From an uncultured bacterium (GTDB lineage: Bacteria; Bacillota; Clostridia; Oscillospirales; Acutalibacteraceae): a stretch of DNA of 10,326 nucleotides. Location: assembly GCA_905215105.1 (NCBI GenBank), contig CAJMOI010000061.1, positions 1 through 10,326 of the forward strand. Direction: 5' to 3'. Of this stretch, positions 5,156 through 10,326 are shown piece by piece (the stretch's first letter is position 1; the number at the start of each line of letters is the position of its first letter). Made by a program: the position numbers and the translations under genes. The notes beneath the pieces are model-generated. The model saw only the letters and a list, made by a program, of their open reading frames with translations, ran no database searches and had not been told where the DNA came from.

Positions 5156-6643
5156 TCAGGCAAAGGGATTCTCGTCCTTGTACAGCATGCCCTTGGGCTG
5201 ATTGAAGGCGATATCCTCTACACCCAGATAATTGAAGATGGTGTACAGAGCCTTGCCCACATGGCCGAAGGCCACAGCGCCATGGTGAGGATAGCGCTTG
5301 CTGATGAGCACATGACGGTAGAAGCGGCCCATCTCGGGGATCGCGAAGATGCCGATACCGCCGAAAGAACGGGTTGCCACAGGCAGAACCTCGCCCTGTG
5401 CAATGTAGCTGTGCAGGGTGCCGTCAGCAGCGCTCTGCAGACGGAAGAAGGTGATCTGGCCGGCAGCAATGTCTGCCTCCAGAGTGCCGCGGGTGAAGTC
5501 CGGCTCGCCGCCGTTCTCCAGCAGACGGTTCTGAATCAGCTGATACTTGACAGCGCGGTCGTCGCACAGCTTGCAGATGGGGGTGTTGCCACAGTGGAAG
5601 CCCATGAACACGTCGGTGGGGCCATAGTTGAACTTGCCCTTGATGTCGGCCTCATACAGGTCGGCGGGCACAGAGTTGTTGATATCCAGCAGGGTTACAG
5701 CGTCGCCGGTGACACAAGCGCCGATGTACTCGCTCAGTGCGCCGTAGATATCCACTTCGCAGGCCACGGGGATACCCTTAGCGGCCAGACGGGAGTTGAC
5801 ATAGCAGGGCTCAAAGCCGAACTCGCTGGGGAATGCAGGCCAGCACTTGTCAGCGAACACCACATAGTCGCGAGCGCCCTTGTTCTGCTCTGCCCAATCC
5901 AGCAGGGTCAGCTCAAACTGAGCCATACGGGGCAGCAGGTCGGGGTACTGGTTGCCCTTGACGCCCAGCTCTTCTGCCATCTCTTTGACAATTGCATCGA
6001 TGCGCTCGTCGTTTGCGTGTGCGCGATAAGCCACCAGCAGGTCCAGCTCGCTGTTTTCCTGAATCTCCACGCCCAGATCATACAGGGGCTTAATGGGAGC
6101 GTTGCAGGCGAAGAAGTCCTGGGGACGGGGGCCGAAGGTGATGATCTTCAGACCGGCCAGACCGATGAGGGTGCGGGCCACGGGTACGAAGTCAGCGATC
6201 ATATCGGCAATCTCGTCGGCGGTGCCCACGGGATACTCGGGGATGACAGCCTTCAGCTTGCGCAGACCCAGGTTATAGGAGCAGTTCAGCATACCGCAGT
6301 AAGCGTCGCCGCGGCCGTTAATCAGGTCGTCGCCGTGCTCTTCGGCAGCAGCCACATACATCACAGGGCCGTCGAACTCCTTGGCAATCAGGGTCTCGGG
6401 GGTTTCGGGGCCAAAGTTGCCCAGGAAAACCACCAGCGCATTACATTCAGCAGCCTTAGCCTCGGCAACGGCTTCCAGCATATCCTTTTCGTTTTCAACA
6501 GTCTTCTTGATCTCGACAATTTCGCCGCCCTTTGCGCCATAGGCCTTGACAATGTCGGCACGGCGTCTCTCGGACAGGGAAATCACAAAGCAGTCACGGC
6601 TAACGGCAATAATACCCAGCTTGACCTGAGGGATATTGTTCAT
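5156..6643 (-). CDS. L-fucose/L-arabinose isomerase family protein
   Basis: A 495-residue enzyme of the FucI/AraA fold (COG2407-like), whose members convert aldoses such as L-fucose or L-arabinose to ketoses using Mn2+. Glu296 (ACEVDIYGAL) and Asp320 (LLDINN) are 24 residues apart, the spacing of the metal ligands Glu337 and Asp361 of E. coli FucI. The third ligand is probably one of His453, His454 or His461 in YPHHGAVAFGH. The protein is about 100 residues shorter than FucI and near AraA in length. The ATG at 6643 follows GGAGG with 8 bases of spacing. It is a single gene with its own promoter and two AraR-like boxes in its leader, so a pentose substrate is plausible. Fold and metal site are well supported; the substrate is not known. 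Confidence 0.85.
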   Translation of the reverse strand: MNNIPQVKLGIIAVSRDCFVISLSERRRADIVKAYGAKGGEIVEIKKTVENEKDMLEAVAEAKAAECNALVVFLGNFGPETPETLIAKEFDGPVMYVAAAEEHGDDLINGRGDAYCGMLNCSYNLGLRKLKAVIPEYPVGTADEIADMIADFVPVARTLIGLAGLKIITFGPRPQDFFACNAPIKPLYDLGVEIQENSELDLLVAYRAHANDERIDAIVKEMAEELGVKGNQYPDLLPRMAQFELTLLDWAEQNKGARDYVVFADKCWPAFPSEFGFEPCYVNSRLAAKGIPVACEVDIYGALSEYIGACVTGDAVTLLDINNSVPADLYEADIKGKFNYGPTDVFMGFHCGNTPICKLCDDRAVKYQLIQNRLLENGGEPDFTRGTLEADIAAGQITFFRLQSAADGTLHSYIAQGEVLPVATRSFGGIGIFAIPEMGRFYRHVLISKRYPHHGAVAFGHVGKALYTIFNYLGVEDIAFNQPKGMLYKDENPFA

Positions 6644-6670
6644 GGGAACGTCCTCCTTACAAATAAATCA

Positions 6671-6682
6671 TTGTCCGTATAG
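6671..6682 (+). promoter_or_regulatory. AraR-like box A
   Basis: TTGTCCGTATAG, preceded by A. It sits about 60 bases after the predicted transcription start of the isomerase gene. It is the weakest of three copies of TTGTYCGTAYA; only the left half of the expected palindrome is good. Confidence 0.5.
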
Positions 6683-6719
6683 CAAGTCACGAACCGGAGC
6701 AAGGGAACTCCAATAAAAT

Positions 6720-6731
6720 ATGTACGGACAA
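6720..6731 (-). promoter_or_regulatory. AraR-like box B
   Basis: On the minus strand TTGTCCGTACAT, preceded by AAAGG and followed by ATTTT. It covers about +9 to +20 of the predicted isomerase transcript, a typical repressor position. The core is nearly that of Bacillus AraR operators (TTGTnCGTACAA). Box A is inverted relative to it, 49 bases away centre to centre. Confidence 0.6.
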
Positions 6732-6745
6732 CCTTTGACGCTTTT

Positions 6746-6774
6746 ATCATACTTCAAAACGGGAAAATTTGCAA
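6746..6774 (-). promoter_or_regulatory. Promoter of the isomerase gene
   Basis: On the minus strand TTGCAA (6774-6769), a 17-base spacer and TATGAT (6751-6746). The start site should be near 6739, giving a leader of about 95 bases that carries boxes A and B. Confidence 0.6.
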
Positions 6775-6840
6775 CTGTTTTTCATGAAATGTCTGAAAGA
6801 TTTCTCAATATGTCCCATAATCAAATCATTCCTGAAAAAA

Positions 6841-6890
6841 TAAAAAAGTCACTCGATTAAAATTGTTCGTACAATTCTTGTCGAGTGACT
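6841..6890 (-). terminator. Terminator of the peptidase-patatin-DUF1275 operon
   Basis: AGTCACTCGA (6847-6856) and TCGAGTGACT (6881-6890) form a perfect 10-pair stem; on the minus strand six Us, an A and a further U run follow. The loop contains a second inverted repeat, AATTGT-TCGT-ACAATT (6861-6876). It lies 11 bases after the stop of the gene ending at 6902 and insulates the isomerase gene from that operon. Confidence 0.88.
6863..6874 (+). promoter_or_regulatory. AraR-like box C, inside the terminator loop
   Basis: TTGTTCGTACAA within AATTGT-TCGT-ACAATT is the best of the three boxes and fits the AraR consensus core TTGTnCGTACAA. It lies about 130 bases upstream of the isomerase start site and forms the inner arm pair of the terminator hairpin of the neighbouring operon. 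Confidence 0.55.
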
Positions 6891-6901
6891 ATACAAGTTA
6901 T

Positions 6902-7588
6902 TCAGGAAGCGCTGCGGCTGTCCCACACCAACAGCATCAGTACCAGTCCCAACAGGATGCAGCAGCTCCAGACCGCACCTGTGCCCAGCACTCTGGAAAG
7001 AAGCGCTCCGCAGGCGGCTCCCACACAGAACACGGCAATAATCAGCAGATACCGCAGGCTTTTCCATAGGGATTCCTGCTCCCGGGAAAAAAGGAAAACG
7101 GAAAAGTGGTCCGCCGCAGAACGGAGGTTTCCGGTACACATCGTTGTTGCATAAGGCAGACCCTTGGTTTTCCGGAAGCTCTGCACTTGCACGGAACAGA
7201 TAAAGGAAATGGTCACATTCACCACCGCGTCCGGTACCCACAGGGGCACAAAACCGATCATCAGCAGCAGTACCATTTCCAGCAGCAGCGCCATATGCTG
7301 CCACTGTAAAAAAGCATCTTCCGGCAGCCGCCGCTTGATGACTTCCGTCAGCAGCACCCCCAGAAAAAAGGCCGTTACTGGAATGAAGTAGTACAAGGCG
7401 GAAAGAAAATCAAAATCCGCCAATTTCACCGCCATCAGCACCAGATTGCCCGTCTGGGCATTGGCAAAAACGCCGCCTCGCAGTGTGTAGGTATAGGTAT
7501 CCAGAAATCCGCCGGACAGCGCCAGCATAATGCCCACAATCAGCGACTCATGAGCCAGCGTATCCTTGCGCCAGAGGGATAGCTTCAT
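6902..7588 (-). CDS. YoaK/DUF1275 family membrane protein
   Basis: An integral membrane protein of 228 residues, normal for the family. About six hydrophobic segments are visible, near 15-30, 64-82, 97-117, 120-136, 178-198 and 204-222. The family signature GGFLDTYTYTLRGGVFANAQ followed by TGN is at 26-48, and a weaker echo, YATTMCTGN (146-154), suggests two related halves. Function is unknown, though members are often listed as putative transporters. The open frame runs up to 7642, but the ATG at 7588 has AGGAGGGG just upstream and overlaps the stop codon of the patatin gene (ATGA), so translation is coupled. It is the last gene of the operon. The identity of the family is secure; I make no claim about substrate. 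Confidence 0.88.
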   Translation of the reverse strand: MKLSLWRKDTLAHESLIVGIMLALSGGFLDTYTYTLRGGVFANAQTGNLVLMAVKLADFDFLSALYYFIPVTAFFLGVLLTEVIKRRLPEDAFLQWQHMALLLEMVLLLMIGFVPLWVPDAVVNVTISFICSVQVQSFRKTKGLPYATTMCTGNLRSAADHFSVFLFSREQESLWKSLRYLLIIAVFCVGAACGALLSRVLGTGAVWSCCILLGLVLMLLVWDSRSAS

Positions 7589-8442
7589 GCCAACCCCTCC
7601 TTTTTCCAGGAGCAGTCCGGCGCTTCCATGAGCTTCCGGCACTCCTCCTGTCCCTGCCGGTACAGAGCGTCCAGCTTTTCCCGGTCTTTTTCAAAGCGGC
7701 TGAGGGCAATAGGGCGTTCCGGGGCAATAATGGTGGCTTTCCCCTGCTTTTCCAGAGAAAAGAGCAGCGCCCGCTCCCGGGCATAAACAGCATGACGATT
7801 GTCCAGCGCCTGCACCATTCCCGGCTCTTTCCGAAGCACCCGGCTGTATACTCCCCGGAAGCCTTCCGGAGATTTGACATACCCCCTGTCCCGGGTCAGG
7901 ACGGCAACAATATAATCACATCCCTGCTCCAGCGCCCGCTCCACGGGAATGGGCGCAGAGGTACCGCCGTCCAGATACCGTTTATCCAGATACTGTACAA
8001 CCGGCGAAAACACCGGAATGGAAGAGGACGCCGCCAGCAGGGTGCAATCGTGGTACAGGGCTTCTTTGGAGTAAAACACCGGCTGTCCCGTCTCCACATC
8101 CGTGACGCCCACTTCATATTCCATGGGAGAAGCCAGCATGGCTTCGTAATCATAGGGGTCCAAGTGATTGGGAACCGTGTCGAAAATGAACTTCATACCG
8201 AACAGAGAACCGGTAGTCACATAATTTTTCAGGCTCAGATATCGGCTGTCTCCCAGATAATCCATATTCGTCCGATAGGCTCGCCCACGCTGTCCGCTGA
8301 CAAAGGAAGCCGCGTGACAGGCGCCTGCGGAAACTCCCACCACATAGTGGGGCTTCCAGTTTTCCGCCATCATGGTATCCAGCACACCGGCGGTATACAG
8401 ACCGCGCATTCCGCCGCCTTCCAGCACCAGTCCGATTTTCAC
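7585..8442 (-). CDS. Patatin-like phospholipase family protein
   Basis: A probable cytoplasmic serine acyl hydrolase acting on lipid esters, using a Ser-Asp dyad. The 285-residue protein has the oxyanion-hole motif GGGMRG (9-14), the nucleophile elbow GVSAG (36-40, Ser38) and the DGG motif with catalytic Asp158, followed by the usual APIP. It resembles the bacterial YchK/YjjU-like group of patatins in length and lacks a signal peptide. The GTG at 8442 has GAGGGGG 7 bases upstream; an ATG at 8445-8443 is out of frame and hits a stop at once. It begins 16 bases after the peptidase stop and overlaps the DUF1275 start, so the three genes form one operon. Its lipid substrate is not evident. Confidence 0.92.
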   Translation of the reverse strand: MKIGLVLEGGGMRGLYTAGVLDTMMAENWKPHYVVGVSAGACHAASFVSGQRGRAYRTNMDYLGDSRYLSLKNYVTTGSLFGMKFIFDTVPNHLDPYDYEAMLASPMEYEVGVTDVETGQPVFYSKEALYHDCTLLAASSSIPVFSPVVQYLDKRYLDGGTSAPIPVERALEQGCDYIVAVLTRDRGYVKSPEGFRGVYSRVLRKEPGMVQALDNRHAVYARERALLFSLEKQGKATIIAPERPIALSRFEKDREKLDALYRQGQEECRKLMEAPDCSWKKEGLA

Positions 8443-8458
8443 ATTGATTCCCCCTCTG

Positions 8459-9541
8459 TTATCCCAACACCTGTAACTCCTTGCTGTACTGGTTGAGCAC
8501 CTCGCAGCCGGTTTCCGTCACCAGCACCAGATCCTCAATGCGCACTCCGAATTTTCCCGGCAGATAAATGCCCGGTTCCACCGAAAACACCATGCCGGGC
8601 TGGGCAATCACTTCACTCACTGCGCTGTTGTCCGGCGGCTCGTGGCAGGAAATTCCGCAGCCATGGCCCAGCCGGTGGGTAAAGTACGGCCCATAGCCCG
8701 CCTCTTCAATGACCTGACGGGCTGCCCGGTCAATTTCGCACATTTTCACACCGGGGCGAATCATGGCTTCCGCTGCCAGATTGGCGGCTTTCACCGTTTC
8801 ATACACCCGGCGCTGCTCTTCGCTGACTTCCTTCCAGAAAACCGTGCGGGTCATGTCGCACCAGTACCGGTTGATGGGCGTGAAGATATCCAGCACAATG
8901 CTGTCACCGGGACGAAGCCGGGTATTTTCCGGGGCATGGTGAGGGTCTGCACCGTTTGCGCCGAAACAGACCAGCTGTCCCTCATCAGAGCGCTCCGCAC
9001 CGTTTTCCCGGAAAAGGGCTTCCACTCTTGCGGCCATTTCCGTTTCCGTCACGCCTTCCCGCAGCTCCCGGATGACCTGTTCCATGACCCGATCATTTAC
9101 CGCGGAAGCCTCCCGCATGGCTTTGGCCTCTGCTTCATCCTTCTGTTTGCGGGCATCATCCACCGGCGCGGAACCTACGGCGGGGCGAATGTCGTTCCGC
9201 TTTTCCATCAGGGAAATCAGGAACCGGCTGGGCCAGACTTTGTCAATGCCCAGCACACCGGGACGAACCACTGCGGCAATATCCGCCACCGGGTCGTCTG
9301 CGTCATTGTGGAGTTTCAGCTCCCAGCCTTCCACAGAGGTGATGCCGAACAGGTCGTTTCCGAACAGCACGCACTGCCCATCCTCGTGGAGATACAGCGC
9401 CAGCTGCCGCTCCATAGGCACAATCCAAAGGCCGGTGAGATAAAACACCGATTCCGTGGAGCTGACCAGAATCTGGGGCAGCCCCTGTTCTTTCATATTT
9501 TCCCGCACCCGGTCAAGGCGCTGTTGATAAACAGAATACAT
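8459..9541 (-). CDS. M24 family aminopeptidase, Xaa-Pro dipeptidase type
   Basis: A cytoplasmic dinuclear-metal peptidase that cleaves bonds before proline at the N-terminus of peptides. The 360-residue protein has the N-terminal creatinase-like domain (about 1-130) and the pita-bread catalytic domain (about 138-355). All five metal ligands are visible: Asp218, Asp229 (CDMTRT), His293 (GHGCGISCHE), Glu322 (SVEPGIY) and Glu336 (RIEDL). His201/202 and His300 fit the usual active-site histidines. The ATG at 9541 has only a weak ribosome binding sequence (GAAGTGG), but no better start exists and the N-terminus aligns with the family. It is the first gene of the operon with patatin and DUF1275. 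The choice between dipeptidase and aminopeptidase P is open. Confidence 0.93.
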   Translation of the reverse strand: MYSVYQQRLDRVRENMKEQGLPQILVSSTESVFYLTGLWIVPMERQLALYLHEDGQCVLFGNDLFGITSVEGWELKLHNDADDPVADIAAVVRPGVLGIDKVWPSRFLISLMEKRNDIRPAVGSAPVDDARKQKDEAEAKAMREASAVNDRVMEQVIRELREGVTETEMAARVEALFRENGAERSDEGQLVCFGANGADPHHAPENTRLRPGDSIVLDIFTPINRYWCDMTRTVFWKEVSEEQRRVYETVKAANLAAEAMIRPGVKMCEIDRAARQVIEEAGYGPYFTHRLGHGCGISCHEPPDNSAVSEVIAQPGMVFSVEPGIYLPGKFGVRIEDLVLVTETGCEVLNQYSKELQVLG

Positions 9542-9624
9542 GATACAGCCACTTCTTTCACATAAACTTCCGGGACAAAGGGCCGCTGTTTTGAGAAAAC
9601 GCTGGTACTTTGCGCCCGGTGTGA

Positions 9625-9630
9625 TATACT
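9625..9630 (+). promoter_or_regulatory. Extended -10 promoter of the YgjP-like gene
   Basis: TGATATACT (TG at 9622-9623, TATACT at 9625-9630) with a weak -35, CTGGTA (9602-9607), 17 bases upstream. Transcription should begin near 9637, about 90 bases before the gene. Confidence 0.5.
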
Positions 9631-9689
9631 ATAAGGACAGGAAAGCCCGAAACTGCTGCCGGAAACCTTCCCGCCGCGATTTCTGCTTT

Positions 9690-9717
9690 ATTATACATCA
9701 ATCCTGCAAAATTGCAA
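9690..9717 (-). promoter_or_regulatory. Possible promoter of the peptidase operon
   Basis: On the minus strand TTGCAA (9717-9712), a 16-base spacer and a perfect TATAAT (9695-9690). Its leader would be about 140 bases and would overlap the 5' end of the divergent YgjP-like transcript. The -35 touches the ribosome binding site of that gene. Confidence 0.5.
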
Positions 9718-9728
9718 AGGAGACCCCC

Positions 9729-10229
9729 ATGGAATATCAGCTGATTCGAAGCCGAAGAAAAACGCTGGAAATCGCCGTGCAGCCCGGCGGACTTGTGGTC
9801 GTGCGGGCACCTCTCAGGCTTTCCCGGGAGAAAATTGAGGACTTTCTCCTGCGGAAACAGGACTGGATTTTCGCCAAACAGAAACAGCTGGCGGAAAAAC
9901 CGCCGGTTCCCCAGTACACGCCGGAGGTCATCGCTTCCATGAAAGCCCGGACGCTGGCATTGGTCACGCCCCGGGTGGAATACTTTTCCAAAAAAATCGG
10001 CGTTGCCCCCACCGGGATTCATATTACTTCCGCGCGGAAACGCTGGGGCAGCTGTTCCGGAAAAAACAGCCTGAACTTTTCGTTTCTGCTGGCGGACAAG
10101 CCACCGGAATTCATCGACTCCGTTGTCATTCATGAGCTGTGCCATATTTTACACCACGACCATTCCCCGGCATTCTGGGCTCTGGTACGGCAATACGATC
10201 CTCACTTTCCCGGCAAGCGCCCGGGATAA
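9729..10229 (+). CDS. YgjP-like (DUF45, M48-related) zinc metallopeptidase
   Basis: A 166-residue protein of the YgjP/DUF45 family, predicted zinc-dependent metallopeptidases of unknown substrate. The N-terminal part, IRSRRKTLEIAV...VVVRAP (6-28), is the family's beta-rich start. The RWGSCS segment is at 105-110, and the zinc motif HELCH is at 135-139, with His145 in DHSPAFW as the likely third ligand. The ATG at 9729 is preferred over starts further upstream because AAAGGAG (9716-9722) lies 6 bases before it. The C-terminus, DPHFPGKRPG, is a little shorter than I expect; most relatives continue with a Trp-Leu segment. The gene is divergent from the peptidase operon. Confidence 0.87.
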   Translation: MEYQLIRSRRKTLEIAVQPGGLVVVRAPLRLSREKIEDFLLRKQDWIFAKQKQLAEKPPVPQYTPEVIASMKARTLALVTPRVEYFSKKIGVAPTGIHITSARKRWGSCSGKNSLNFSFLLADKPPEFIDSVVIHELCHILHHDHSPAFWALVRQYDPHFPGKRPG

Positions 10230-10265
10230 CGCCGCCTTGCATTGACTTCCAGAAAGGAGGACTTT

Positions 10266-10326
10266 ATGAAATCATCCGATTCCGTCAAATTTCCTTTTCG
10301 AAAGAGAGCGCTTTCTGCCGCAGGCC
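10266..10326 (+). CDS. Start of an unidentified gene (partial)
   Basis: An ATG at 10266 follows a strong ribosome binding site, AAAGGAGG (10253-10260), 5 bases upstream. Twenty codons are visible before the window ends, reading MKSSDSVKFPFRKRALSAAG. The basic FRKR stretch followed by small residues could be the n-region of a signal peptide, but too little is present to tell. It lies 36 bases after the YgjP-like gene with no terminator between, so cotranscription is likely. Confidence 0.7.
   Translation, partial: MKSSDSVKFPFRKRALSAAG

Noticed and set aside
5102..6682. A 526-codon plus-strand open frame opposite the isomerase gene
   Set aside because: It is the antisense of a well-supported isomerase gene; its low-complexity Val/Ala/Gln/His-rich product has no recognisable motif and no ribosome binding site.
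6735..6748. A catabolite-responsive element (cre) near the isomerase promoter
   Set aside because: TGATAAAAGCGTCA on the minus strand has matching ends but lacks the central CG and differs at several required positions.
9540..9728. A longer start for the YgjP-like gene
   Set aside because: The upstream codons cover the promoter region and give a Cys/Arg-rich stretch unrelated to the family; AAAGGAG directly precedes the ATG at 9729.
10200..10250. A frameshift truncating the YgjP-like protein
   Set aside because: The other frames after 10220 also stop soon and show no continuation of the expected Trp-Leu tail, so a natural short end is the simpler reading.
1..10326. CRISPR arrays, insertion sequences, tRNA or rRNA genes, toxin-antitoxin or phage-defence modules
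   Set aside because: No regularly spaced repeats, transposase motifs, cloverleaf or defence-protein signatures were seen; the genes are ordinary metabolic and stress functions.

Overview
The window looks like a chromosomal segment of a Gram-positive, endospore-forming Clostridia-type bacterium, probably in or near the Oscillospiraceae/Ruminococcaceae. The reasons are the tail of a SigF-type sporulation sigma factor, strong GGAGG ribosome binding sites before nearly every gene, a GlpP antiterminator, a CIRCE heat-shock operator, AraR-like boxes and moderately GC-rich coding sequence. Species cannot be fixed from the sequence. I see no insertion sequence, prophage, CRISPR array, tRNA or rRNA. 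The genes look intact, apart from two cut by the window edges.

Layout. 1-116: end of a sigF-like gene (+). 289-1305: asnA, ammonia-dependent asparagine synthetase (+), with a consensus promoter whose transcript begins just before a terminator-like hairpin. 1403-2833: two-gene minus-strand operon, a YvbK-like GNAT acetyltransferase followed by a D-2-hydroxyacid dehydrogenase, facing asnA across a shared terminator. 2977-3411: Hsp20 small heat-shock protein (-). 3412-3687: divergent regulatory region with a near-consensus CIRCE element. 3688-5075: translationally coupled pair (+), a HAD-IIA (NagD-like) phosphatase and GlpP, the glycerol-3-phosphate-responsive antiterminator. 5156-6643: FucI/AraA-fold sugar isomerase (-). 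6644-6901: its control region, with three copies of an AraR-like box, one inside the terminator of the next operon. 6902-9541: three-gene minus-strand operon, an M24 Xaa-Pro-type peptidase, a patatin-like phospholipase and a YoaK/DUF1275 membrane protein. 9729-10229: YgjP-like zinc metallopeptidase (+). 10266 to the end: start of an unidentified gene (+).

The most interesting reading is regulatory. The three TTGTYCGTAYA boxes suggest that the isomerase belongs to an arabinose-type (AraR) regulon, which would give a substrate hint for a family whose substrates are poorly known. The overlap of the HAD phosphatase with GlpP suggests that the phosphatase acts on glycerol-3-phosphate or a related phosphate and so tunes the signal GlpP senses. 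The CIRCE element sits between hsp20 and that phosphatase and could control either side.

All adjacent convergent genes are separated by bidirectional hairpin terminators, and most starts could be fixed by a good Shine-Dalgarno sequence. Four starts lie well inside the longest open frame: the GNAT gene, the HAD gene, the DUF1275 gene and the YgjP-like gene.
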